NCBI GenBank assembly: GCA_910586835.1
Contig: CAJUJU010000058.1
Span: forward strand, 1-25,983
Reading direction: 5' to 3'
Source of the DNA: an uncultured Acetatifactor sp.
GTDB lineage: Bacteria; Bacillota; Clostridia; Lachnospirales; Lachnospiraceae
DNA length: 25,983 nt
The notes below the pieces were generated by a model, which worked only from the letters and a program-made list of their open reading frames with translations, was not told where the DNA came from and did not search any database. How positions within the stretch are numbered: position 1 is the stretch's first letter; every line of letters starts with the position of its first letter. Made by a program: the position numbers and the translations under genes. Shown here piece after piece: positions 1 through 8,140 of the stretch.

Positions 1-55
1 GTAGAGCAGAGGACTGAAAATCCTCGTGTCACTGGTTCGATTCCGGTTCTGGGCA
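1..55 (+). tRNA. tRNA-Phe (GAA), 3' part only
   Basis: The window opens inside a tRNA. The end of the D arm, a 5-bp anticodon stem (GAGGA/TCCTC) with loop CTGAAAA and therefore anticodon GAA, and a T arm (ACTGG-TTCGATT-CCGGT) are all visible. The 3' acceptor strand TCTGGGC and discriminator A end at 55, and CCA is not encoded. The 5' acceptor strand lies outside the window. Phenylalanine identity follows directly from the anticodon. Confidence 0.95.
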
Positions 56-60
56 GGAAG

Positions 61-98
61 CCTTATAGACATTGTAATCAGTGTTTATAAGGTTTTTT
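61..98 (+). terminator. Intrinsic terminator after tRNA-Phe
   Basis: An imperfect 11-bp stem (CCTTATAGACA with TGTTTATAAGG, one G-T pair) with a 10-nt loop is followed directly by a run of seven T. It lies only six bases after the tRNA end, so it most likely ends the tRNA transcript. Confidence 0.85.
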
Positions 99-156
99 TG
101 TGTTTCATTTTTGCGTAATTTTAAGACTTTTTGCGCTATTTTTTTGAATAAAGCCA

Positions 157-165
157 TGATATAAT
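157..165 (+). promoter_or_regulatory. Extended -10 promoter for the L,D-transpeptidase gene
   Basis: TGATATAAT contains a consensus TATAAT (160-165) preceded by TG one base upstream, the extended -10 pattern. No good -35 hexamer lies 16-18 bases upstream (the stretch is T-rich), as expected for an extended -10 promoter. The predicted transcript start is near 172. This puts the first in-frame ATG (190) only about 18 nt from the 5' end with no ribosome site, and the ATG at 214 about 42 nt away with one. Confidence 0.6.
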
Positions 166-213
166 ACCTGTGTATATGTAAATGCGGTAATGAGTATGGA
201 TGGAGAAGAATTC

Positions 214-2334
214 ATGGAAGCTGAACAGACAAAAGAAATTATTACAAAGGAAGAAATCAGGGGCGAGCAGACGGACGTGGATAAGACGAATTCCCCAATC
301 AGTTCGGAGGAGAACAAAAATATAACTGACATGAAAATGAAGGAGACAGTGCAGAAGCCAGAAGAGGCGGAGCAGGGGCAAGGAGAGGCAAAGGAAAAGC
401 CCGGAGCGGAAGCAGGAGAAGCAAAAGAAAGGCTGAAAGAAGCCAAACTGGAATCAAAAGAGGCAGAGGAAGATACAGAAGAGTCCGGGACGGAAGCAAA
501 AGAGGCAGAGGAAAAGCTGAAAGAAGCTGGTCAGGAATCGAAAGAAGCAAAGGAAAAGCCGGAAGAAGCAGAGTCGGGTACAAAAGAGGTAAAACAAAAA
601 GCAAAACAAAAGAAGAAAAAGGCGAAAGAAGTTAAAGAAAAAACAAAGAACATAAGGCAAGAGGGTGAGGATTCCAAAGTTAACTCTGAATCAAGACTGA
701 CAGAAAAGCAGACAACAAAAATACAAAATGTGCTGAATGAGGAAAGCCCTGGGGAAGAATCGGAATTGATGGAGGAGACAGGCGGAAAAAAGCGCCGCAC
801 AGGAAAGCCTGCGCTTATTGTTCTGCTCACGGCTGCATGCCTGCTGGCTGCGGCCTATGTCGGCATTGCATTTTTTTACAGAACACATTTTTTCCCGAAT
901 ACGAGTATTAACGGTGTAGTATGCGGAAACCTGGATGCGGCCTCTGTGGTGCGTCTGATAGATGCTCAGATTCTGGACTATTCTCTTGCGGTTACAGGGC
1001 GCGATCACGCTACAGGTGAGTCAGGAGCCTTGCTTGGTACGATTCGGGCGGAGGATATTGCGCTGACTTACGCGGACACGGCGAGCGGCGTGGGAGATGT
1101 ATTAAAGGAGCAGAATCCGTTTACATGGCCTATGGTTTATCTTGGAAAGAAGCAGGAGAGCTATTCGCTTGTGCAGGGTGTAGCCTTCAGTGAAGAAAAG
1201 CTGAAGGAATCCGTAGAGGCTTGGGAAGCATGTCAGGAAAAAAATATGACGCCGCCCAAGGATGCATATATCGGTTCTTATTCCGACGCAAAAAATGGGT
1301 ATGAGATTGTCTATGAGGAGCCGGGAACAGAGCTTGACATGGAGAAGACGATTCAGTGTGTGGCCGATAAGCTGAACACCCATGAGATTACCGTGGATCT
1401 GGAGGAAATGCTTTGTTATACCGAGGCGAATGTCAGGGGAACAGATAAAAAGTTGACTGATGCGGTGGAGAAAGCCAACACCTGGCTGAGCACGAGAGTT
1501 CTTTACGACTGGAATGGCAATGAGGTGCTGTTGGACGGGGAAATACTCAGGGATTGGATCACAATAGAAGAGGGTGAGCCCAGGCTGGATGAGGAAGCTG
1601 TAGCAGGTTTTGTAAAGAAGCAGGCAAAAGAGTTTGATACATACGGAAAGCGGAAAAAGTTCACTACTTCTCTGGGAATTGAGTTATCACTGAAAAGTCC
1701 CAATTATGGTTGGAAGACAGATGTGGAAGCGGAGACCCAGGAGCTGCTTCAGTTGATTTATCAGGGAAGCGATGTAAAGAAGGAGCCAAGATACAGTGCC
1801 AAAGGGCAGGATAAGGGCGTAAATGATATAGGAGATTCCTATATTGAAGCTGATCTGACCCATCAACATCTCTATGTGTATCAGGATGGAGCTGTTGTTT
1901 TGGAGACAGACTTTGTATCCGGGAAAATGAATTCCACACCCGGCTGCGTGACACCGGAGGGAATATTCGGTTTGTCTTATAAGACGACAAATGCAGTGCT
2001 GCGCGGAGCAGACTACGAGACACCGGTAAATTACTGGATGCCTTTCTTTGGAAATTATGGTATGCACGACGCAACCTGGCGTGTGAATTTCGGTGGGACA
2101 ATATATATAGAGCATGGCTCTCACGGCTGTATCAATCTGCCTTTAAGTGCGGCGTCACAGATTTATGAATATGTATTCAAAGGCTCTCCTGTGGTATGCT
2201 ATTATTATGAGGTAGACCCGCTGAGTGTTCCGGTGGAAGGGTCTGCACTGACAGAGGAAGAGCTGCTGAGTCAGGAGGAGCCAACGCTGAGCAACAGCGC
2301 AGAGCAGGATCAGGGTCAGACCCAGGATCAGTAA
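214..2334 (+). CDS. Membrane-anchored L,D-transpeptidase (YkuD family) with long charged cytoplasmic tail
   Basis: This is a peptidoglycan cross-linking enzyme that forms 3-3 bonds or attaches groups to the stem peptide outside the membrane. From the ATG at 214 it has 706 residues. Residues about 1-195 are extremely Glu/Lys/Ala-rich, with recurring KEAEEK/KEAKEK patterns likely to form a charged coiled coil. One transmembrane helix follows at about 200-222. An extracellular YkuD-associated region (PG_binding_4-like) fills the middle, and the YkuD catalytic domain lies at about 545-675. The catalytic signature is seen as His618 and then SHGCIN, with His637 and Cys639. The start at 214 is preferred because GGAG (202-205) precedes it at good spacing; ATGs at 190 and 196 lack a ribosome site. 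It ends with tandem stops TAA TAA. The type II topology (N-in) is inferred. The length of the cytoplasmic tail is unusual for the family. Confidence 0.9.
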   Translation: MEAEQTKEIITKEEIRGEQTDVDKTNSPISSEENKNITDMKMKETVQKPEEAEQGQGEAKEKPGAEAGEAKERLKEAKLESKEAEEDTEESGTEAKEAEEKLKEAGQESKEAKEKPEEAESGTKEVKQKAKQKKKKAKEVKEKTKNIRQEGEDSKVNSESRLTEKQTTKIQNVLNEESPGEESELMEETGGKKRRTGKPALIVLLTAACLLAAAYVGIAFFYRTHFFPNTSINGVVCGNLDAASVVRLIDAQILDYSLAVTGRDHATGESGALLGTIRAEDIALTYADTASGVGDVLKEQNPFTWPMVYLGKKQESYSLVQGVAFSEEKLKESVEAWEACQEKNMTPPKDAYIGSYSDAKNGYEIVYEEPGTELDMEKTIQCVADKLNTHEITVDLEEMLCYTEANVRGTDKKLTDAVEKANTWLSTRVLYDWNGNEVLLDGEILRDWITIEEGEPRLDEEAVAGFVKKQAKEFDTYGKRKKFTTSLGIELSLKSPNYGWKTDVEAETQELLQLIYQGSDVKKEPRYSAKGQDKGVNDIGDSYIEADLTHQHLYVYQDGAVVLETDFVSGKMNSTPGCVTPEGIFGLSYKTTNAVLRGADYETPVNYWMPFFGNYGMHDATWRVNFGGTIYIEHGSHGCINLPLSAASQIYEYVFKGSPVVCYYYEVDPLSVPVEGSALTEEELLSQEEPTLSNSAEQDQGQTQDQ

Positions 2335-2359
2335 TAATCACAAAGCAGATGGGGGAACT

Positions 2360-2920
2360 ATGAATTACAGGAATTATAGACATCGTACAAGGCGGGAAGC
2401 GGAGGTCTGGAAGAGAAAGCTGGAACGTTTTCGGGCGATTCAGCGGGAGATCAGGTCGGACGCACCGGATATTTTAAAATCCAGGAATTTTCTCCGTACA
2501 AGAGAACACATTCAACACGGAAACGTAACGGTGAACAGCCATGTGATGAATGTGGCAAGATACAGCCTTGCGTTGAGCGAAAGGCTTCATATCCGCTGCA
2601 GCAGGAGGGAATTGGTGAGAGGGGCACTGCTTCATGATTATTTCCTGTACGACTGGCATAAGCCGGATCCGGAACATCCGCATAAGCTGCATGGTTTTTA
2701 TCATCCGGGTACAGCGCTGAGAAATGCAGCCAGGGAGTACAGGCTCACAAAGAGGGAAAAGGATATTATCAGAAAGCATATGTGGCCGCTGACTATGACG
2801 CCGCCCATGTGCAGGGAAGCATGGATTGTCACTGCGGCGGATAAGTGGTGTTCGCTGATGGAAACTCTTCATATGCACAGGGGGCACGGGGCGGTGCTCC
2901 AGAAGCTGAGGAAGGATTGA
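2360..2920 (+). CDS. HD-domain protein (putative metal-dependent phosphohydrolase)
   Basis: A 186-residue protein with the HD superfamily metal-binding pattern: His61 (NSHVMNVAR), the His92-Asp93 doublet in GALLHDYFLYDW, and Asp161 in TAADKW. The N-terminal 45 residues are strongly basic and probably helical. HD proteins hydrolyse phosphate esters or nucleotides; no second domain here points to a substrate. GGGGGA stands just before the ATG. It starts 25 bases after the transpeptidase stop with no terminator between them, and its stop is one base before the next start, so it is probably co-transcribed and translationally coupled with the decarboxylase gene. The exact substrate is unknown. Confidence 0.85.
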   Translation: MNYRNYRHRTRREAEVWKRKLERFRAIQREIRSDAPDILKSRNFLRTREHIQHGNVTVNSHVMNVARYSLALSERLHIRCSRRELVRGALLHDYFLYDWHKPDPEHPHKLHGFYHPGTALRNAAREYRLTKREKDIIRKHMWPLTMTPPMCREAWIVTAADKWCSLMETLHMHRGHGAVLQKLRKD

Positions 2921-2921
2921 G

Positions 2922-4361
2922 GTGGAGCGGTTATTTGACAGACTGGCGACTTACAGCGCCGGCGACATATATCCCTGCCACATGCCCGGACATAAGCGCA
3001 GGACCTGTGGACAGTTGCCAGAGGAGCTATGCAGTTTGGATATCACGGAAATAGATGGCTTTGATAATCTGCATCAGCCGGAGGGGATACTGAGAGATCT
3101 TCAGAAAAAGGCGGCACGGCTCTGCGGGGCGGAGGAGAGCTTTTATCTTGTTAACGGAAGCACTGCCGGTATCTTGAGCGCCGTCAGCGCGGCGGTTCCC
3201 TATGGTGGGCATATCCTTATGGCACGGAATTGTCATAAGTCTGCATATCATGGAGCATACCTGAGGAATCTGAAATTGTCTTATCTTTATCCCGAACGGC
3301 TGGGGGAATTTGATTTGTTTGAAGCTGTGACAGCCGGGCAGGTAAGGAATACCCTGCAGAAGGAACCCGATATCGGCGCGGTGCTTGTGGTGTCGCCCAC
3401 CTATGAGGGCAGAATTGCCGATACGGAGGAAATCGCGAGGGTAGTTCATGCCAGGGGTCTTCCGTTGATTGTGGATGAAGCCCATGGAGCGCATCTGGGA
3501 TTGAATGACAGAGTGCATAAAAACAGCTGTCAGGCAGGTGCGGATCTGGTGATTCAGAGTACACATAAAACACTTCCGGCGCTGACACAGACCGCGCTTC
3601 TGCATGTAAACGGGCAATTGATCGACAGGGAACTGTTGAAGCGTTTTCTGCATATTTATCAGACCAGCAGCCCATCCTACCCTTTGATGGCAAGCATAGA
3701 TAACGCGCTCTGCTATGTGCAGGAGAATGGGGAAGAAGCATATGAAGCGTTTGAAAGGCAATATAAGAAATTGTTGACAAACCTGAGGAGGTGCCGTTAT
3801 CTGAGGTTTTTGCCCTTTGACCGGGAAAAACAGGATATCGGAAAGCTTGTGATTTCCGTAAAGGGCACGTCTCTGACCGGGAAGCAGCTGTATGATCTCC
3901 TCTTAAATAAATATCATTTGCAGGTCGAGATGGCGGCGGAGAGCTATGTGCTTGCAATGTTTACTCTGGGGGACAGCACGGAGGGATATGCAAGGCTGGA
4001 GGCGGCTCTTCTGGAGATAGACGGGGAGATGGCGGCTGTCCCGGGCGTCACCGACAAACATGAAATCGAGCCAGCCAGCCCGGGTGTCAGCGGTAAGGAG
4101 ATTCCCGTGGCCTGTCTGCGGCTTGCCCAGGCTTGGGACAGGGAGAAGGAAGCGCTCGCTCTGGAGGAAAGCCCGGGAAGGCTTGCGGGGGAATTTGTAA
4201 ATTTGTATCCGCCGGGTATTCCGTTGCTCGTGCCCGGGGAAAGAATAACCAGGGAGCTGTGCAGCAATTTGATTTGCCTGTTACAGCAAGGACTGCCGGT
4301 TCAGGGAATCGAGATGCACGGAGGAAGACCTCTGATCAAAGTGCTGGTTCGCAGCGATTGA
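2922..4361 (+). CDS. Orn/Lys/Arg decarboxylase family PLP enzyme (YaaO-like)
   Basis: A 479-residue fold-type I PLP enzyme of the Orn/Lys/Arg decarboxylase group. The N-terminus has the family PCHMPGHK motif (residues 18-25). The cofactor site is visible as Asp185 and His188 in VDEAHGAHLG and the Schiff-base lysine Lys216 in QSTHKTLPALTQ. The C-terminal decarboxylase domain is short, as in YaaO and SpeA of Firmicutes. It starts with GTG at 2922, preceded by AGGAAGGA, one base after the HD gene stop; the next ATG (2982) would cut off the start of the conserved PGHK region. In B. subtilis yaaO also lies just before tmk-yaaR-holB, so the context supports orthology. Arginine, lysine and ornithine remain possible substrates; polyamine synthesis is the usual role. 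Confidence 0.9.
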   Translation: MERLFDRLATYSAGDIYPCHMPGHKRRTCGQLPEELCSLDITEIDGFDNLHQPEGILRDLQKKAARLCGAEESFYLVNGSTAGILSAVSAAVPYGGHILMARNCHKSAYHGAYLRNLKLSYLYPERLGEFDLFEAVTAGQVRNTLQKEPDIGAVLVVSPTYEGRIADTEEIARVVHARGLPLIVDEAHGAHLGLNDRVHKNSCQAGADLVIQSTHKTLPALTQTALLHVNGQLIDRELLKRFLHIYQTSSPSYPLMASIDNALCYVQENGEEAYEAFERQYKKLLTNLRRCRYLRFLPFDREKQDIGKLVISVKGTSLTGKQLYDLLLNKYHLQVEMAAESYVLAMFTLGDSTEGYARLEAALLEIDGEMAAVPGVTDKHEIEPASPGVSGKEIPVACLRLAQAWDREKEALALEESPGRLAGEFVNLYPPGIPLLVPGERITRELCSNLICLLQQGLPVQGIEMHGGRPLIKVLVRSD

Positions 4362-4475
4362 GCTTAAGGCCGCAATGTCTGAAGAATGAGTTTTAGCCCG
4401 CCGGAGGCTGACCGAATTATTTTCAACCAGGTGTGATCAGGTCGGTATATCAGGGCGGGAAGGAAGGAAAATAGG

Positions 4476-5891
4476 ATGAGAAAAACAAAAATAGTATGTA
4501 CGATAGGACCTGCAAGCGAGTCGGAGGAGCGTCTGCGGGAGTTGATGCTGGCGGGAATGAATGTGGCCAGATTCAATTTTTCCCATGGGACGCATGAGGA
4601 ACAGAAGGTGAAGTTTCAGCGCGTTTTGAAGGTCAGGGAGGAACTTGGGCTTCCGGTTGCAACGCTGCTGGATACCAAGGGGCCGGAGATTCGTCTGCGG
4701 GACTTTGAGGGCGGAAGGGCAGAGCTTGTCACCGGTAATCAGTTTATTCTCACCACGGAGGAAGTGTTGGGAACCGCCGATAAAGCGGCTATTTCCTATA
4801 AAAATCTGAAAAATGACATTTCTGTCGGAACAACAATTCTGATTGACGACGGTCTGATCGAGATGTGTGTGGAGGAGATCAGAGGGGAGGAGATTGTCTG
4901 CCGTGTCGTAAACGGAGGCTGGGTTTCCAACCACAAGGGCGTCAATGTGCCGGGAGCCGTTCTCTCCATGCCCTATATCAGCGATGTAGACATGGAGGAT
5001 ATCCTGTTTGGTGTGGAGATGGGCTATGAATTTATTGCCGCTTCCTTCGCCAGATGTAAGGAAGATATTCTGGCTGTGCGTGAGATCCTGAAGAGCCATG
5101 GCAGCGATATGAAGATAATCGCCAAAATTGAAAATATGCAGGGAATCCAGAACCTTGAGGAAATTCTGGAGGCCTCCGACGGCGTTATGGTTGCAAGAGG
5201 GGACATGGGAGTGGAAATCCCCATGGAAGAGGTTCCTGTCCTGCAGAAGAAGATGATTAAGCTTGCCAATGCACAGGGAAAGCATGTTATCACTGCCACC
5301 CAGATGCTGGAATCCATGATCCGAAACCCCAGGCCTACCAGGGCGGAGGCTACGGATATCGCCAATGCCATTTATGACGGAACTACCGCAATCATGCTTT
5401 CAGGTGAGAGTGCTGCGGGAAAATATCCGGTGGAAGCGGTAAAAACCATGGCCAGAATTGCGGAAAGTGCCGAAAAAGATATTGACTACCGTTCCAGAAT
5501 GCGCCGCAATGACGAGGGAGACAAGACGGATATCACCACCGCCATCGCTTATGCAACCTGTACCGCAGCCATGGATCTGGGTGCGGCGGCAATTATCACG
5601 GTTACGATGTCAGGCTTTACCGCGGAGGCTATTTCCCGATTTAAGCCCAAGTGTCCCGTCATTGGCTGTACGGTAAACGACAGAGTGTTTCATCAGCTGA
5701 ATCTGCTCTGGGGTGTGAGCCCTCTCATGATAAAGAAGGAGAGCAATACGGACGCGTTGTTCGCAGACGCCGTTGCAGCGGCAAAACGGGCGGGTTATGC
5801 AAAGACGGGGGATATTGTTGTAATTACTGCAGGAGTGCCGCTTGGAACCGCAGGCACAACGAATATGATACATGTGGTAGAGGTAAACTGA
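4476..5891 (+). CDS. pyk: Pyruvate kinase
   Basis: Catalyses phosphoenolpyruvate + ADP to pyruvate + ATP, the last step of glycolysis. The 471-residue protein begins with KTKIVCTIGPAS and RFNFSHG, has the active-site lysine in IIAKIENMQGI and the MVARGDMGVEIP region, and the TATQMLESM motif. It has the standard TIM-barrel, B and C domains. It lacks the C-terminal PEP-utiliser extension found in Bacillus enzymes (about 585 residues), as is common in Clostridia. A strong GGAAGGAAAATAGG region precedes the ATG. A 114-base gap separates it from the decarboxylase gene; no convincing promoter or terminator was found there. The next gene begins six bases after its stop. Its position inside the yaaO-yaaR-holB synteny block is not the Bacillus arrangement. 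Confidence 0.97.
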   Translation: MRKTKIVCTIGPASESEERLRELMLAGMNVARFNFSHGTHEEQKVKFQRVLKVREELGLPVATLLDTKGPEIRLRDFEGGRAELVTGNQFILTTEEVLGTADKAAISYKNLKNDISVGTTILIDDGLIEMCVEEIRGEEIVCRVVNGGWVSNHKGVNVPGAVLSMPYISDVDMEDILFGVEMGYEFIAASFARCKEDILAVREILKSHGSDMKIIAKIENMQGIQNLEEILEASDGVMVARGDMGVEIPMEEVPVLQKKMIKLANAQGKHVITATQMLESMIRNPRPTRAEATDIANAIYDGTTAIMLSGESAAGKYPVEAVKTMARIAESAEKDIDYRSRMRRNDEGDKTDITTAIAYATCTAAMDLGAAAIITVTMSGFTAEAISRFKPKCPVIGCTVNDRVFHQLNLLWGVSPLMIKKESNTDALFADAVAAAKRAGYAKTGDIVVITAGVPLGTAGTTNMIHVVEVN

Positions 5892-5896
5892 GTCTC

Positions 5897-6571
5897 ATGG
5901 GGAAGATAATTTGCCTGATGGGGAAGAGCTCCACGGGGAAGGATACGATCTATAAAAGGCTTTTGGAAGGCGGCTCTCCGGAGCTGAAGAGCATTGTGCC
6001 TTATACTACCAGACCTGTTCGCAGCGGAGAGCGGGAGGGCGCCGAATATTTTTTTACCGATGACGTCGGCTTCCGCCGTCTGCAAGAGCAGAAAAAAATA
6101 ATTGAGAGCAGAGAGTATCATACCTTTTATGGCCTGTGGAGATATTTTACGGTGGACGACGGTCAGATCAACGAAGAAGACAGCTATATTATGATCGGTA
6201 CGCTGGAGGCATACCGGCAGCTTCAGGATTATTTTGGAAGAGACAGAATCGTTCCCGTAATGATAGAATTAGATGACGGAGACAGGCTTCAGAGAGCACT
6301 GGATCGGGAGAGGCAGCAGGAAAAGCCGGGCTATGAGGAGATGTGCCGCAGATTTCTGGCGGACAGCGCAGATTTTTCCACGGAAAAAATCCGGGAAGCG
6401 GGAATCACCAGATGTTTTGTCAATGACGATCTGGTAAGGTGTCTTCAGGAGATCAGGAAGTACATAGCGGCGGAGATCGGGTGCGACAGCGGCGGAAATT
6501 CGGAGGGGATGAAGGGAGAGCAGGCAGATGGAGATCAAGGTAAATCAGGTCAGCCAGGCGGCGCCGATTGA
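5897..6571 (+). CDS. Guanylate kinase-like P-loop nucleotide kinase
   Basis: A 224-residue kinase of the guanylate kinase family. The phosphate-binding loop is GKSSTGKDT (residues 9-17 from this start), and the guanylate-kinase signature T-T-R-x2-R-x2-E-x2-G-x2-Y-x-F is complete. Asp follows the P-loop lysine where Ser/Thr is usual, and the region after the signature (EYHTFYGLWRYF) departs from the canonical GNYYGT. The ATG at 5897 was chosen because it gives the normal beta strand before the P-loop; the frame is open further upstream, but only over pyk. AGAGG sits 12 bases upstream, so coupling to pyk is likely. It occupies the slot held by thymidylate kinase in B. subtilis. Whether it phosphorylates GMP, dTMP or something else cannot be told from sequence. 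Its C-terminus overlaps yaaR by 44 bases. Confidence 0.85.
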   Translation: MGKIICLMGKSSTGKDTIYKRLLEGGSPELKSIVPYTTRPVRSGEREGAEYFFTDDVGFRRLQEQKKIIESREYHTFYGLWRYFTVDDGQINEEDSYIMIGTLEAYRQLQDYFGRDRIVPVMIELDDGDRLQRALDRERQQEKPGYEEMCRRFLADSADFSTEKIREAGITRCFVNDDLVRCLQEIRKYIAAEIGCDSGGNSEGMKGEQADGDQGKSGQPGGAD

Positions 6572-6968
6572 ACAGACGCAGAGTGCCCAACCCACGGACG
6601 GAACCTTTAAGTTTATGCTTGCCAGCCATATTGAGGAATCCGAGCTGCAGGCCAGACTCCAGGGGCTGATGGAAGAGATTACCATGCAGGGCGAAAGGTT
6701 GTCAAAGCGCAGGGATGTAAAGGATATGAAGCATTACCGCGGGCTTGTGAAGGAATTTCTGAACGAGGTGGTGACACATTCCCATTCTTTTTCCAGAGAA
6801 AATTTTCTGGATCGGCGGGGAAGACACCGGGTGTACGGTATTATTCGCCTTGTGGATGAAAATCTGGATCAGCTGGCACAGGAGCTGATGAAGGATGAGA
6901 AGGACAATCTGGCGATCCTGAACAAAATAGGAGAGATCAGAGGATTGCTGCTGGATATCTTTACTTAG
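6528..6968 (+). CDS. yaaR: YaaR family protein (DUF327)
   Basis: A 146-residue, mostly helical acidic protein matching the YaaR/DUF327 family in length and in motifs such as KHYRGLVKEFL, RHRVYGIIRLVDENLDQL and the C-terminal IGEIRGLLLDIF. The first 30 residues are a disordered, Gln/Thr-rich lead. The molecular function is not established; the family is found almost only next to holB, as here. The ATG at 6528 lies inside the end of the kinase gene and is preceded by AAGGGAGA, so the two genes overlap by 44 bases. Unlike Bacillus, no yaaQ copy lies between the kinase and yaaR. Confidence 0.88.
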   Translation: MEIKVNQVSQAAPIEQTQSAQPTDGTFKFMLASHIEESELQARLQGLMEEITMQGERLSKRRDVKDMKHYRGLVKEFLNEVVTHSHSFSRENFLDRRGRHRVYGIIRLVDENLDQLAQELMKDEKDNLAILNKIGEIRGLLLDIFT

Positions 6969-7037
6969 GACTTTTACATGGAATACGGAGACGGATAAGG
7001 GTGCACGGCAGGCTACGGAAGGAGCAGAGGGATCGAT

Positions 7038-8030
7038 ATGGCGGGATTTCAGGATATTGTCGGACAGGAACAGATCAAGGAGCAGCTGAGAAATGCGATC
7101 TCTACGGGGAAGGTTTCTCATGCCTATATCATAAACGGCGAAAAATCTTCGGGTAAGGAATTTATTGCCCGGATGTTCGCCATGTCGCTGCAGTGCGAAA
7201 AGGGGGAGATTGAGCCCTGCCAGGAGTGTCGTTCCTGCAAACAGGCTCTTTCCGACAATCATCCGGATATTATCCGGGTGACGCATGAAAAACCTAACAC
7301 CATCAGCGTGGAAGATATCCGCACGCAGGTGAATAATGATGTGGCCATCAAGCCCTACAGCGGCGCCTATAAGATTTATCTTATCAATGAGGCGGAAAAG
7401 ATGACGCCCCAGGCCCAGAACGCGATTCTGAAGACCCTGGAGGAGCCGCCGGCCTATGCGGTTATCCTGCTTCTGACAGCCAACGTTAACTCCCTTCTTC
7501 CAACCATTTTGAGCCGTTGCGTTGTGTTGAACATGAAACCGGTGGCGGACGAGCTGGTAAAAAAATATTTGATGGAGCAGCTGCAGATTCCCGATTACAA
7601 GGCGGAGGTTTGTGTAGCTTTTGCCCGGGGAAATGTGGGAAGGGCCAAGGCGCTGGCTTCCAGCGAGGACTTTGAAAATGTTAAGGCGGAGGCGATTTCG
7701 CTTCTGAAATACATACAGGATATGGAACTCAATGAAATCATAGCCGCAATCAAAAAAATAACAGAGTATAAGCTGGAGATCAATGACTATCTGGATATCT
7801 GTGCGATCTGGTATCGGGATGTGCTGTTGTTCAAGGCAACCAACGACGTAAATCATCTGGTGTTCCGGGATGAGATTCAAACATTGCGGAAAACGGCGCA
7901 GAGAAGCAGCTATGAAGGGATTGAGCAGGTCATCCGGGCGCTGGATACGGCCAAGCGCCGTCTGGATGCAAACGTCAATTTTGAATTGACTATGGAGCTT
8001 TTGATGATGACAATACAGGAAAAGGGGTAA
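7038..8030 (+). CDS. holB: DNA polymerase III subunit delta' (clamp loader)
   Basis: A 330-residue AAA+ clamp-loader subunit. The N-terminus FQDIVGQEQIKEQL and SHAYII are typical of DnaX/HolB proteins. The P-loop is GEKSSGKE (residues 34-41), with Glu in place of Ser/Thr, which fits the non-hydrolysing delta' subunit rather than tau. A zinc module is formed by Cys53, Cys61, Cys64 and Cys67. The NAILKTLEEPP segment and the LSRC sensor-1 motif are present. It lacks the long C-terminal part of DnaX. It works in the replisome, loading the beta clamp with DnaX and HolA. The gap to yaaR is 69 bases. GGAGCAGAGGGA precedes the ATG. Confidence 0.95.
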   Translation: MAGFQDIVGQEQIKEQLRNAISTGKVSHAYIINGEKSSGKEFIARMFAMSLQCEKGEIEPCQECRSCKQALSDNHPDIIRVTHEKPNTISVEDIRTQVNNDVAIKPYSGAYKIYLINEAEKMTPQAQNAILKTLEEPPAYAVILLLTANVNSLLPTILSRCVVLNMKPVADELVKKYLMEQLQIPDYKAEVCVAFARGNVGRAKALASSEDFENVKAEAISLLKYIQDMELNEIIAAIKKITEYKLEINDYLDICAIWYRDVLLFKATNDVNHLVFRDEIQTLRKTAQRSSYEGIEQVIRALDTAKRRLDANVNFELTMELLMMTIQEKG

Positions 8031-8048
8031 AATGTAACAGTGGCTTTT

Positions 8049-8077
8049 TTGTCCTGCTTGTGTTAAATTGATATAGA
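8049..8077 (+). promoter_or_regulatory. Possible sigma-A promoter between holB and ricT
   Basis: TTGTCC (8049-8054) and TATAGA (8072-8077) are separated by exactly 17 bases, and TG stands one base before the -10 (TGATATAGA), giving an extended -10. Each hexamer matches four of six consensus bases. The transcript would have a leader of about 57 bases before ricT, containing a GC-rich stretch with two GCGTGCAG direct repeats (8088-8095 region and 8111-8118 region) and GCGCGC arms able to pair. This is the only plausible promoter I see inside the yaaR-rsmI block. Confidence 0.4.
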
Positions 8078-8140
8078 GCGCGCCGGGAGCGTGCAGGAGT
8101 ATTGCGTTGATGCGTGCAGAAGCGCGCGGGAGGTAGATAG

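Noticed and set aside
299..830. Antisense Leu/Phe-rich frames opposite the transpeptidase N-terminus
   Set aside because: They are mirror images of the Glu/Lys/Ala-rich repeats; hydrophobic appearance is a composition effect.
4362..4475. Promoter for pyk in the 114-base gap
   Set aside because: Only a weak TTCAAC, 18 bases, TATATC arrangement is present; too poor to list as a feature.
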